A stretch of DNA of 38,491 nucleotides from a virus, in the IMG/VR virus record IMGVR_UViG_3300037132_000362, positions 1 to 38,491 of that record; one strand, 5' to 3'. Positions 29,287 through 36,690 of this stretch are shown piece after piece (the stretch's first letter is position 1; each line of letters begins with the position of its first letter). The notes below the pieces were generated by a model. It worked only from the letters and a program-made list of their open reading frames with translations. It did no database searches and was not told where the DNA came from. The position numbers were made by a program, and so were the translations under genes.

Positions 29287-31203
29287 ATGGCCTCCGCGCA
29301 ATTGGCTCTTACGTTGCCGCTTCCCCAGCCAGTCTCTGGACCGCAGCGGGTACTTCTCACCAGCCCCGAGGCCGAGGCGCAGGCCTCACAACGGCTCGCT
29401 GTGATCGAGATGATCCAGAACTATCAGCGCGAACCGGAGCGCTTTGGCCGGCTGACCCTGCTTGATGGCTCGCCGGTCAGCAGCTTCAGCCGCATGGTGG
29501 AATTTGCCGCCGAAAGCAATCACGTCTCTCGCTGCACCGTCTTCAACTGGCTACGCAAGAACAAGGCCGGCGGTAAAGCCGCGCTGGCCGACAAGCAGCG
29601 CAAAGATCGTGGCACAAGCCGCTGGTTTGAAGCCTATCCGCAAGCGAAGAACTTCGCGGCATATCTCAGCCTGGGCGAATCCGGCTTGAGCGGTCTCGAT
29701 CCCTACCAAAACTTCGTGGCCCAGTCCGTCAGCTACATCCACTCCGAGCTGATCAGGCAATCAAAAGCCCTGGGCATTCCGCAAGATGATCTGCCGTCGT
29801 ATGGGACCGTGAGGAGATTTCTCGACCAGATTCCGGCATCAATGCGCATCTACGCGCAGAAGGGCAAGCGCGCCTATCGCGATCTGGTCAGCCCGCATTT
29901 GACCCGCGCTGTCACCGACGTGTATGCCAATCAGATCCTCGTCGGCGATCACGCCTACCACGATGTGATGCTTCGAAATGATTGCTTCTCGAATGTCGAG
30001 TGGGGCACCAAAATTCGCATCCGCATCACCGGCTTCGACGATTACCGCAGTCGCAAGATGATCGGCATGAGCTGGTGCTGGGAGGGCAGCAATCGCTCGC
30101 TCTGCGCGGCGATGATTCTGCCCTTCCGCACATACGGCCCGCCTGAAAGCGTTTTGTTAGATAACGGTAAAGACATGCAGAAGTTTGCCAAGGGCGCCGC
30201 CCATTATATGGGTGAGTCAACCGTGGCGCCGGAGCATTGGCGGCAGGCTGAAATCGAAACTCTCGAAGCGACGGGCTTTTTGGCGCGCACCGGCACGGCG
30301 GTGCAGTTCTGCCAGCCCTATCACGGCCAAGCCAAGAACATCGAGCGCTTCTGGGGCACGCTCCATTCAAACTGGGACAAGCTCTGGCCAACCTACACCA
30401 GCGGCAGCCCGTTCACGCGGCCGCAGATCACTACCGAGGCGATGGAGCGGCATGACAAGCTGATGAAGCGCGGCCGCGCCGATGAATCGGACCTGCCGAC
30501 GGCCAGCGCCTTTATTCAGGCCACCCGCGCCTGGATCGAAGAGTACAACGAAACGCCGCATATGGGCCTCGGCAACGACGGCGGGACGCCCAACGAGGTT
30601 TTCAAGTCCTGTTTCAATCCGAAACAGAAGCCGCCGATCGACGCGGCCACGCTGACCCTGCTGATGGGCGAGCGCACAGTGCGCACCGTGCGCAAATGCG
30701 TGGTGCATCTCGACAAAAAGCGTTATGAGCCGGTGAACCGCGAGGGCTGGCAGGCGCTGCACGATCTGGACGGCTCGGAGATCCTGCTGGCCTACGAACC
30801 CGCCGCGCCCGACGTGGCCACGGCGCTCACCCTCGACGGAAACTTCCTTTGCGCGCTGCAAACGGAGGAGCTGGCCCTCTACGCGCCCAGCGATCCGCAC
30901 ACCAAGGAGCTGATTTCGAATTCGATGGCCACGCGACGCGGCCTGGAAAAGCACACGCGCGAAAATCTGCGTGCCATCTCGATCACCGCCCGCGCGCAAG
31001 GCGCGCTCAGCCCGCTGGAGTCGATTGCGACGCGCCTGCAGTTGCCCGCAAATACCGGCCTCGCGGACCTCATCACGCAACGCACACCTCGGCCCTCCCC
31101 CAACACAGACGACACACCAAGCCGCCCGGCCACACCGGCCGAGGCGGCACGGCAAGGATTGAAACTCTTGGAGAAAAACCAGCATGATAGACAGAACGGA
31201 TAA
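29287..31203 (+). CDS. A: Transposase A (MuA-like DDE recombinase)
   Basis: 638 residues. The N-terminal HTH region reads FSRMVEFAAESNHVSRCTVF then NWLRKNKAGG. The catalytic triad is visible as Asp221 in LVGDHAYHD, Asp292 in VLLDNGKD and Glu353 in KNIERFWGTLH, with D-70-D-60-E spacing close to MuA. The retroviral integrase-type core ends around 440 (YNETPHMGLGNDGGTPNEVF), followed by a MuA-like beta-barrel (KKRYEPVNREGWQALHDLDG). The C-terminal ~100 residues are basic/disordered and would contact B. It carries out replicative transposition and integration. Confidence 0.95.
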   Translation: MASAQLALTLPLPQPVSGPQRVLLTSPEAEAQASQRLAVIEMIQNYQREPERFGRLTLLDGSPVSSFSRMVEFAAESNHVSRCTVFNWLRKNKAGGKAALADKQRKDRGTSRWFEAYPQAKNFAAYLSLGESGLSGLDPYQNFVAQSVSYIHSELIRQSKALGIPQDDLPSYGTVRRFLDQIPASMRIYAQKGKRAYRDLVSPHLTRAVTDVYANQILVGDHAYHDVMLRNDCFSNVEWGTKIRIRITGFDDYRSRKMIGMSWCWEGSNRSLCAAMILPFRTYGPPESVLLDNGKDMQKFAKGAAHYMGESTVAPEHWRQAEIETLEATGFLARTGTAVQFCQPYHGQAKNIERFWGTLHSNWDKLWPTYTSGSPFTRPQITTEAMERHDKLMKRGRADESDLPTASAFIQATRAWIEEYNETPHMGLGNDGGTPNEVFKSCFNPKQKPPIDAATLTLLMGERTVRTVRKCVVHLDKKRYEPVNREGWQALHDLDGSEILLAYEPAAPDVATALTLDGNFLCALQTEELALYAPSDPHTKELISNSMATRRGLEKHTRENLRAISITARAQGALSPLESIATRLQLPANTGLADLITQRTPRPSPNTDDTPSRPATPAEAARQGLKLLEKNQHDRQNG

Positions 31204-32146
31204 CACGTCGCGCGCACAGCAGCTCGCAACCGGCTTCCTGATTCGCAGTGGGATGTCTCCGGTGGACTTTGCGCGGCGGATTGGCTATAACTCATCCACA
31301 CTTCAGCAGTTCATGAACGGCCACTATTCGAAGATCGCCAACTCCTCGCGCATTGAGACGGCGATTCTCGACTTCATCGCCCAGAGCCCGTTGGAGCCGG
31401 AGAGCGAATACTGCGGCCACATCTACGAGACCGACGCGGTGCGCGTGATGCGCGGCGTCTTCGAGCGCCTGCTGGAGCGGCCGCAAGTTTACATGGTCTA
31501 TGCGCCGCCGGGAAGCGGCAAGACTGACGTTGCGCGCCACTTGATCGCCGAGCACAATGCGCGGCGCCAGCCGGATGAGAAGAGCTACATCTTCCGCGTC
31601 TATTGTAGGGCTAAAATTTGCCCGCGCGATTTGATGAAGCGCGTGGCCACCGCCTGCGGCGTGCAGGCTGACACGGCCATCGACCGCGCCATTCACAACC
31701 TGCGCTGGGACTTCAAAGATGCGCGCGTGGTGCTCTACTTCGACGAGGCGCAGCACCTGAGTATCGAGTGTTTTGAAACGGTCCGCGAGCTGCTCGACGA
31801 AACCCCGCGCTTCTCGCTCTGCTTCGCCGGCTCGCACGAGTTGGACCGCATCTTCGCGCGCTTTGCCGGCACGCTGGAGCAACTGGAGCGGCGCATCAGC
31901 GACAAGGTGACCTTGCCATCGCTCTCCGCCGACGAGGCGGAAGGCATCCTGCGCAGCGAGCTGCCCGATCTCCCGCTCAACCAGTCCTTTATCCGCCAGC
32001 AGGTTGAGCTGGCCACCATCTCTGTGCGCGTGGAGCGCAAAACGCAACGCTATATCAGTATCGGCAGAATCATGGCCGCCGTCCGCGAGATCCGCGCAGG
32101 GCTGCCCGCGCCGGCGGATGAAAAGAAAGTCGAGGTTGAGGCATGA
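31184..32146 (+). CDS. B: Target-selection ATPase B (MuB-like AAA+)
   Basis: 320 residues, overlapping A by 20 bases. An N-terminal HTH (MSPVDFARRIGYNSSTLQQF) precedes Walker A APPGSGKT (about residues 107-114), Walker B VVLYFDEAQH (about 183-192), and sensor-like LCFAGSHELDRIF. Arg-rich FAGTLEQLERRISDKV may include the arginine finger. MuB binds DNA as filaments, activates A and steers it away from the phage. The C-terminus KKVEVEA recurs at the end of the next gene. Confidence 0.93.
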   Translation: MIDRTDNTSRAQQLATGFLIRSGMSPVDFARRIGYNSSTLQQFMNGHYSKIANSSRIETAILDFIAQSPLEPESEYCGHIYETDAVRVMRGVFERLLERPQVYMVYAPPGSGKTDVARHLIAEHNARRQPDEKSYIFRVYCRAKICPRDLMKRVATACGVQADTAIDRAIHNLRWDFKDARVVLYFDEAQHLSIECFETVRELLDETPRFSLCFAGSHELDRIFARFAGTLEQLERRISDKVTLPSLSADEAEGILRSELPDLPLNQSFIRQQVELATISVRVERKTQRYISIGRIMAAVREIRAGLPAPADEKKVEVEA

Positions 32147-32328
32147 ATCCATTCAAAGGGATGACCCACATGGTGAAGGTTTTTCAAGCCAAAGATGGAA
32201 AGGGTTTGAGAAGCCTCGAACCAAAGCGCCCAGCCGGAATGAGCGCTCGGCAGTTCAAGAAGGCTGTAAAGCTATCCAGGCGCACCCGTATTCAGGCTGC
32301 GCAGAAGAAAGTTGAGGTTGCAGCGTGA
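32143..32328 (+). CDS. Small basic early protein
   Basis: 61 residues, ATGA overlap with B. Lys/Arg-rich (KGLRSLEPKRPAGMSARQFK, KAVKLSRRTRIQAAQKK), so it may bind nucleic acid. Its last codons and the start of the following gene (32305-32331) repeat the B/32143 junction (32123-32149) with four mismatches in 27. Confidence 0.65.
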   Translation: MNPFKGMTHMVKVFQAKDGKGLRSLEPKRPAGMSARQFKKAVKLSRRTRIQAAQKKVEVAA

Positions 32329-33047
32329 ATCACACTACGACACTTGAGTTGCTCGGCAGCGCCTGCGCATTGCAAGCGATGGACGCGCTGCGCGCCGGAG
32401 AAAAGCTGCCGCCCTCGCTGATGCGCCTGCTGGAAGAAGAGCAGAGCGCGGAAGCCCTCCCCAACGAGGCGGACTATACGCAGCGCGCTATTCGCTCCGG
32501 CGAGAAGCTGCCTCTGGATCTGGTCCACTTCCTGTTGGAAGTGGAGCGGCTGCTGGAAGAAGAGCAGAGCGCGGAAGCCCTCCCCAACGAGGCGGACTAT
32601 ACGCAGCGCGCTATTCGCTTGGGCGAGAAGCTGCCGGCTGACCTGGCTCAGTTCCTGTTGGAAGAGGAGCGGGAGCGGAACATCAAGTACTGCGAAATGG
32701 AGTACTGCGAAGGCTGCCTGAAACCTTATCCGGAGGGAACTGGTTTTGCAACGGACGATGATGTGTATCTCTGCCCGGCTTGCTGGGATGAGGTCATCCA
32801 CGATCCGGATTGCGCGGTGGGTTGGTTTGAACGGCTCCGCGCACGTCTAAGCCGCATGGCCGCATGGCTCCGTAGTTTGCCTGAGCGCATCGAAGCCTGG
32901 CAACCGACTGAACGCCAGATAACCATTTGCGATCTGTGGGTCAAGACGGCCGTGATCTGCATCGCACTCTATCTTGCCTTTGAAGTCGGCCGCGCCTTCC
33001 TGCCCGGCGGCGCGGCCTCAACCGTTTTATTTGGAGGAACAAAATGA
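32325..33047 (+). CDS. Repeat-containing zinc-finger membrane protein
   Basis: 240 residues starting at GTG (GTGA overlap). Residues about 24-115 hold 41-residue repeats with the core GEKLP-x-x-L-x-x-(F/R)LLE-x-E; the second and third are joined by a near-identical EEEQSAEALPNEADYTQRAI segment. A zinc ribbon follows (YCEGCLKPYPEG, YLCPACWDEV), then an amphipathic Arg-rich segment, and a C-terminal membrane helix (AVICIALYLAFEVGRAFL). No family recognised; topology suggests a cytoplasmic repeat domain anchored to the membrane. Confidence 0.75.
   Translation: MNHTTTLELLGSACALQAMDALRAGEKLPPSLMRLLEEEQSAEALPNEADYTQRAIRSGEKLPLDLVHFLLEVERLLEEEQSAEALPNEADYTQRAIRLGEKLPADLAQFLLEEERERNIKYCEMEYCEGCLKPYPEGTGFATDDDVYLCPACWDEVIHDPDCAVGWFERLRARLSRMAAWLRSLPERIEAWQPTERQITICDLWVKTAVICIALYLAFEVGRAFLPGGAASTVLFGGTK
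32427..32619 (+). repeat. Direct repeat, 70 bp identical, 123-bp period
   Basis: Bases 32427-32496 recur identically at 32550-32619. The 123-bp spacing equals 41 codons, so the reading frame is preserved. Identity at silent sites points to recent duplication. Confidence 0.9.
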
Positions 33048-33364
33048 CAACTGCAAAGGAACTGTTTCCAGATGGCCACTCTTCTTATTATTTGATCCCG
33101 AGCGGCGGCCCGGCGCAAAAACGACCCAGCCACCAGACCGTGATCAAACAGATGACGATTTTTCGCATGACCTCTTCTCTCTTCATGATCGAATTTCGAG
33201 GCGCTTGCGTTTGCATTAACGAGGCCTGGATCAATCGTGTGGGTTGGAGAGGTTTGGAGAGGAAGGCTTTCGCCTTGCGCCGCTATTTAAGGCGGTCAGC
33301 CGCACACAACTCAAAGGTCTGCTGGGCGGATAAACCCGGCGCGTTTTCAGGGAATGCCTATTAG
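33044..33364 (+). CDS. Unknown early protein, 106 residues
   Basis: Excellent GGAGGAACAAAATG start, ATGA overlap with the preceding gene. N-terminus MTTAKELFPDGHSSYYLIPS, then TIFRMTSSLFMIEFRGACVC and a basic RGLERKAFALRRYLRRS. Mixed alpha/beta, basic. No family recognised. Confidence 0.7.
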   Translation: MTTAKELFPDGHSSYYLIPSGGPAQKRPSHQTVIKQMTIFRMTSSLFMIEFRGACVCINEAWINRVGWRGLERKAFALRRYLRRSAAHNSKVCWADKPGAFSGNAY

Positions 33365-33374
33365 GAGGCCGCTG

Positions 33375-33590
33375 ATGCCCTTTCCCAAGGTTCGCGACGA
33401 GATGGCCTTCGAGCTTTATCGCTTCAGGAGCAATGCCGTCTGCCGCGGCTGCCAGCGGCCCATCGAGTGGTGGTGGACCGGCAGCGGCAAGCTCATCCCC
33501 ATGGACCCGATGCCGGAGGGCAGCTCGCCGGCCATCGCGCACTGGGCCACCTGCCCGCACGCGAAGACCTTCAAAGGAGGCAAGAAGTGA
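33375..33590 (+). CDS. Small zinc-finger-like phage protein
   Basis: 71 residues from ATG 33375 with TAGGAGG six bases upstream; an upstream ATG at 33354 lacks a site. CRGCQRPIEWWWTGSGKLIP then AIAHWATCPHAKTF give C-x2-C and H/C-x-H ligands, a small metal-binding fold that I have seen in many phage early regions. Probably structural or nucleic-acid-binding. Confidence 0.7.
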   Translation: MPFPKVRDEMAFELYRFRSNAVCRGCQRPIEWWWTGSGKLIPMDPMPEGSSPAIAHWATCPHAKTFKGGKK

Positions 33591-33817
33591 CCGCGCTTTC
33601 GCAACGCAAAAGCAAGCTGATTTTTGAGACCGGCGACACCGTGCGCGAGCGCGGGCGCCGCCGCGAAGTCATCATCGAAGCCGAAGACACTTATGCCTTT
33701 GTCCGGCTCAAAGGCACACGCACCCGCTTCATGATCGAATGGAGCGCCATCTACACCGCCGCCGCCAAGCTGGCCGCGGCTCAGCAGCGCCGCGAAAAAC
33801 TGGGAGGCAAGAAGTGA
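33587..33817 (+). CDS. Unknown 76-residue early protein, GTG start
   Basis: GTG at 33587 overlaps the preceding TGA and follows AAAGGAGG; upstream frame extension has no coding look. Product is basic with beta strands (RREVIIEAEDTYAFVRLKGT) and a helix (SAIYTAAAKLAAAQQRREKL), ending GGKK. The closing 15 bases, GGAGGCAAGAAGTGA, are identical to those closing the previous gene and again include the next GTG start. Confidence 0.7.
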   Translation: MTALSQRKSKLIFETGDTVRERGRRREVIIEAEDTYAFVRLKGTRTRFMIEWSAIYTAAAKLAAAQQRREKLGGKK

Positions 33818-34124
33818 ACAAGCCCGATAACCGCATGGTCTACATGGATGAAAACGGCGCGGCGCAGTGCGTCGTCTCCAAGGCCTCGTCACCATCCCAT
33901 CCGAGTTTGGCGGCGTGCTCACCGCGCTCCAGGCAGACATTCAACTTGCGCTCGTCTGTATCGAGACCTGGGGCGCGATCCCGATCCCGGTGGCCCGCGC
34001 CATCTAGCGCAACCTGGAGCCGGCCCGCGCGGCGCTCGACATGGCGATCCGCTGCGCGCCGCCCACCGTTGCGATCGGCGTCGCGGCAAAGGCCATCTCC
34101 CTGCTCGGCGCAGAGGCGAACTGA
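33814..34124 (+). pseudogene. Early gene broken by a frameshift and an amber codon
   Basis: Starts at GTG 33814 (MNKPDNRMVYMDENGAAQCV, VSK). Coding character then switches frame near 33883: VTIPSEFGGVLTALQADIQL, ALVCIETWGAIPIPVARAI continues until TAG 34005-34007, and resumes after it as RNLEPARAALDMAIRCAPPT, VAIGVAAKAISLLGAEAN to TGA 34122-34124. Restoring one G at AAGGCCTC and reading the TAG as sense gives a continuous product of about 103 residues. The original function is unknown. Either a decayed gene or sequence error; the second lesion argues for decay. Confidence 0.75.
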
Positions 34125-34402
34125 TGCCGGCGCCTTACATGAGCGAACTCTTTCAGGCTCCGCCCTATCTCTGCAAGGTTTGTGGCGCGCCGAAGAAGTC
34201 CGTGAACCACTGGCAGGTTGCCATCACGGAGCCGGGCGTTGAGGGCATCACTTTTCGGCCCATCGAGTTTATCGACGAGCCGCGCAATCCGCTCTTCATT
34301 TACGAGGAACTTTGCAGCCAGAGCTGTTCGCTCAAGCGCCACAATCGCTACCTCGACGAACTCAAAGCAGCACTCACCAAAGAAACCGAGGAAGTTCAAT
34401 GA
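34124..34402 (+). CDS. Small treble-clef/zinc-finger-like protein
   Basis: 92 residues from ATG 34124 (TGATG overlap with the broken gene). YLCKVCGAPKKSVNHW and ELCSQSCSLKRHNRY provide two Cys pairs, C-x2-C and C-x3-C, as in small zinc proteins that end with a basic helix. Acidic C-terminus (DELKAALTKETEEVQ). Function unknown. Confidence 0.7.
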   Translation: MPAPYMSELFQAPPYLCKVCGAPKKSVNHWQVAITEPGVEGITFRPIEFIDEPRNPLFIYEELCSQSCSLKRHNRYLDELKAALTKETEEVQ

Positions 34403-34941
34403 GTATCTCAATCGAAATTGAACGCGCCGCCGCAGCCATCGTCGACGGCACCAAGCCCACGCCCGAGCAGATCGACGACCTGGCCGCGCGCCACGTCCAC
34501 GCCAAGTTCGCCAAGGCGGAAGCCTCCGCGCAGCTCGAAGCAATCGAGGTCGAGGCAGTCGCCCTGGTCGAAGCCTGGGGCACCGTGCCGGCGCACGCCG
34601 AGAAGAGCCGGCGGCTGGCGGGCAAGCTCAGCGAGTTCACCGTCACCAGGGCGGACACGCTCACTATCATCGACGACCGCGTGGAGACGCTGCGCGAGGC
34701 GCTGGAAGCCAACGGCTTTGGCGAGTACTTCAAACGCCTCTTCACGCTGCGCTCGAAGTATGAAGTGGTGGAGGGCGCGGAGGCCGCGCTCAAGAGCGAG
34801 TCGCTGCCCAAGCGGCTGAGCGAAAAAGTGCTCAACCTCTGGGGCCGCTGCATCACCGTCAAGCCCAAGAAGCCCAGCCTCAAGGTCACGCTCGCCGATC
34901 CGGCCCAGCCCGCGAAGAAGGCCAAGAAAGCGGCGAAGTAA
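34399..34941 (+). CDS. Candidate Gam-like DNA-end protection protein
   Basis: 180 residues, ATGA overlap. An N-terminal coiled coil (KFAKAEASAQLEAIEVEAVA) leads to a beta segment LSEFTVTRADTLTIIDDRVE, a helix TLREALEANGFGEYFKRLF, strands YEVVEGAEAALKSES and a final strand CITVKPKKPSLKVTL, then a Lys/Ala tail. Size, early position after A-B, and coiled coil plus beta end resemble Mu Gam (which binds DNA ends and is ~174 residues), but residues do not match convincingly. I regard the call as possible, not established. Confidence 0.4.
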   Translation: MSISIEIERAAAAIVDGTKPTPEQIDDLAARHVHAKFAKAEASAQLEAIEVEAVALVEAWGTVPAHAEKSRRLAGKLSEFTVTRADTLTIIDDRVETLREALEANGFGEYFKRLFTLRSKYEVVEGAEAALKSESLPKRLSEKVLNLWGRCITVKPKKPSLKVTLADPAQPAKKAKKAAK

Positions 34942-35522
34942 TGGTTGAAGCATACCCACTCTATTGGCCGGAAGGATGGAAGCGCACTCCATCCTACAAC
35001 CGCACTCACAGCCGATTCAAAACCGGCTTTGCCGTCTCGCGCGACTTTCTGATCGCCGAAGTGAAGCGTCTCGGCGGCATACAAGTGATCCTCTCCACCA
35101 ATGTTCGGCTGCGTGGAGATGGTTTGCCTTATGCGAGTGAACGTGAGCCGGAAGATGGGGGAGCGGCGGTCTACTTCACTTACAAGAAGAATCAGATGTG
35201 CTTTGCCTGCGACCAATACAAGACTGTCAAAGAGAATCTGACCGCGATTGGCAAGACCATCGAAGCGCTCCGCAGTATGGAGCGGTGGGGCGCAAGCAAC
35301 ATGATGGAACGCGCCTTCCGTGGATTTGCGCAGTTGCCGGATAAGACAGGGCGCGACTGGTGGGAGATTCTCCAAGTTAGCCGTGATGCCTCGAAGGCAA
35401 TTATTGAATCGAATTTCCGCGTTCTTGCTCGTGTGCGCCATCCGGACGGCGGCGGCAGTGATCAAGCGATGGCCGAATTAAATCGCGCACGCGAACAAGC
35501 TCTGAAGGAGTGCACAAAATGA
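34941..35522 (+). CDS. J-domain phage protein
   Basis: 193 residues. The N-terminus AYPLYWPEGWKRTPSYNRTH is typical of phage proteins that carry a J domain at the other end. Residues about 138-190 form a DnaJ-like domain: DWWEILQVSRDASKAIIESN, then VLARVRHPDGGGSDQAM with the HPD motif intact. Such proteins can recruit host DnaK during replication or assembly. The upstream half (GGIQVILSTNVRLRGDGLPY, DGGAAVYFTYKKNQMCFACD) is a small alpha/beta domain of unknown role. Confidence 0.8.
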   Translation: MVEAYPLYWPEGWKRTPSYNRTHSRFKTGFAVSRDFLIAEVKRLGGIQVILSTNVRLRGDGLPYASEREPEDGGAAVYFTYKKNQMCFACDQYKTVKENLTAIGKTIEALRSMERWGASNMMERAFRGFAQLPDKTGRDWWEILQVSRDASKAIIESNFRVLARVRHPDGGGSDQAMAELNRAREQALKECTK

Positions 35523-35719
35523 TCGTCACCCGAATCCAGCTTTATTGCGACGGCGAACACGGCATCGAGATTCACTTCCCGGAAGACGCGCCGATGGACG
35601 GAGCGATCCTGACCCCGCACGAGCTGCGCAAGGAAGCAAAGAAGGCGGGCTGGGCGCGCATCGAAGGTCAGGATCTCTGCCCTGACTGCAAAGCCCAGCG
35701 GAAAGCAGGTCTCTTATGA
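35519..35719 (+). CDS. Small zinc-binding early protein
   Basis: 66 residues from ATG 35519 (ATGA overlap; AAGGAG eight bases upstream). LYCDGEHGIEIHFPEDAP and the closing LCPDCKAQRKAGLL supply Cys/His ligands. The middle helix HELRKEAKKAGWARIEGQD is basic. No family name recognised. Confidence 0.7.
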   Translation: MIVTRIQLYCDGEHGIEIHFPEDAPMDGAILTPHELRKEAKKAGWARIEGQDLCPDCKAQRKAGLL

Positions 35720-35910
35720 GGAAACAGGATTATCACGTTCAACCCGAAACGATGGAAGAGATCGCGCCGATGGTTCACCGTTCGCGCACTGCCGGGACCA
35801 TCATCTCCGACAAGACCCTCGATGCCTGGTGGCAGCAGTTGAGCCGGGCGAAGAAGACCGAACTCTACACCGGCAACTATGTGATCAAGCTCGAAGGCGT
35901 TGTGAGCTGA
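35716..35910 (+). CDS. Unknown 64-residue early protein
   Basis: ATGA overlap with the previous gene. MRKQDYHVQPETMEEIAPMV then TLDAWWQQLSRAKKTELYTG and YVIKLEGVV. Soluble, helical with a terminal strand. No family recognised. Confidence 0.65.
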   Translation: MRKQDYHVQPETMEEIAPMVHRSRTAGTIISDKTLDAWWQQLSRAKKTELYTGNYVIKLEGVVS

Positions 35911-35930
35911 CCAGGGGATAAATCCCCTGG
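35911..35930. terminator. 20-bp palindrome after the 64-aa gene
   Basis: CCAGGGGAT-AA-ATCCCCTGG starts directly after the TGA. A 9-bp stem with a two-base loop is too tight for a normal terminator hairpin and has no U-run; it may instead be a protein site or a small mobile palindrome. Confidence 0.45.
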
Positions 35931-35934
35931 CTAC

Positions 35935-35948
35935 CAACTGAGAACTGA
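35935..35948 (+). repeat. Two-unit heptamer array
   Basis: CAACTGA and GAACTGA precede AAAGG, the ribosome binding site of the next gene; same orientation as most arrays. Confidence 0.6.
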
Positions 35949-35957
35949 AAGGTTTTT

Positions 35958-36506
35958 ATGGACTGCTATACCGAACCGGCTCCTCGCGGCAAGCGTTGCA
36001 CACGCTGTCTTTGCTGCGAAGCGGTCATTGTCTTTGCCGGCGAAGCGCTCTGCGCCGCCTGTGACGACGACACGCACCCCGCGCTTCCCGAGCAGCCCGT
36101 TCACTTCTTCACTTCCTCGCCAGGGCCTGATTCACTTATTCACTCGTCCACTCCTTCACCCGTTCACTCCGAAGAACATCACCGCGCGGACGCAATAACT
36201 GTTCGCGTTCGTGGAAGCAACAATCACCTGACCTTAAAACTCAGCACCAGCCTAACTCCAAAAGAGGACACTATGAAACTCGCAAAACCGAAAATCGAAG
36301 AAGCCATTCGCAAGGCAGGCCCAGACGAGGCAGCCGGCGATCTCGCCGCGCGCCTGAAATTGACATTGGAACCGTCTACTACTTCCGCGCGAAGATCCGG
36401 AAGACGGCTCATCAATCCAAAGCGAAGCCTGCGCCACCCGCGCGCAGCAACAAAGCGACACGCGCAGTTGAAGGCAATGCCGCCGATCGCGCGGCCGCCG
36501 CGGTAG
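35958..36506 (+). CDS. Cys-rich protein, frame runs into the next broken gene
   Basis: ATG 35958 with AAAGG upstream. Residues 14-36 (CTRCLCCEAVIVFAGEALCA, ACDDD) hold two Cys clusters of zinc-ribbon type. Residues about 47-72 are encoded by an 8-bp repeat array (TSSPGPDSLIHSSTPSPVHS) and look disordered. No stop occurs before the ATG of the next gene at 36273, which is in the same frame, so as written the product would be a 182-residue read-through into the frameshifted gene. The original gene probably ended near residue 105. Confidence 0.45.
   Translation: MDCYTEPAPRGKRCTRCLCCEAVIVFAGEALCAACDDDTHPALPEQPVHFFTSSPGPDSLIHSSTPSPVHSEEHHRADAITVRVRGSNNHLTLKLSTSLTPKEDTMKLAKPKIEEAIRKAGPDEAAGDLAARLKLTLEPSTTSARRSGRRLINPKRSLRHPRAATKRHAQLKAMPPIARPPR
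36099..36170 (+). repeat. 8-bp array (TTCACTNN) inside a coding region
   Basis: Nine 8-bp slots in one register, seven of them TTCACT-like, two degenerate. Period 8 also shifts frame each unit; the frame used has no stop. Confidence 0.8.
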
Positions 36507-36616
36507 CTTCCTGGCCCGTCACGCTCAACGTCACCGTCGAGACCATGGACAAATGGTTTGACGCACTCTCGGCCGAGGCGAAGGCCGCGATCTTTGCCGC
36601 CATGTACGTGTTCTAG
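36273..36616 (+). pseudogene. HTH-like early gene with a one-base frameshift
   Basis: Begins at ATG 36273 after AGAGGA: MKLAKPKIEEAIRKAGPDEA, AGDLAARLK. At CTGAAATTGAC (36354-36364) the frame breaks. In the shifted frame coding continues DIGTVYYFRAKIRKTAHQSK and later PVTLNVTVETMDKWFDALSA, EAKAAIFAAMYVF to TAG 36616. Adding one A to the AAA run would give RLKIDIGTVYYFRAKIRK, a plausible helix-turn-helix. Lost base in a short homopolymer: true decay or sequencing error. Confidence 0.7.
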
Positions 36617-36637
36617 ATCGAGGGCTTCGTTAGCTGA

Positions 36638-36677
36638 GTTTCACTCGTTCACTGTTTCACTCATTCACTGTTTTACC
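36638..36677 (+). repeat. 8-bp array upstream of the winged-helix gene
   Basis: Five units of GTTTCACT/CATTCACT type in 8-bp register, ending just before AGAGGC, the ribosome binding site for the gene at 36691. Confidence 0.85.
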
Positions 36678-36690
36678 AGAGGCAAAACCC

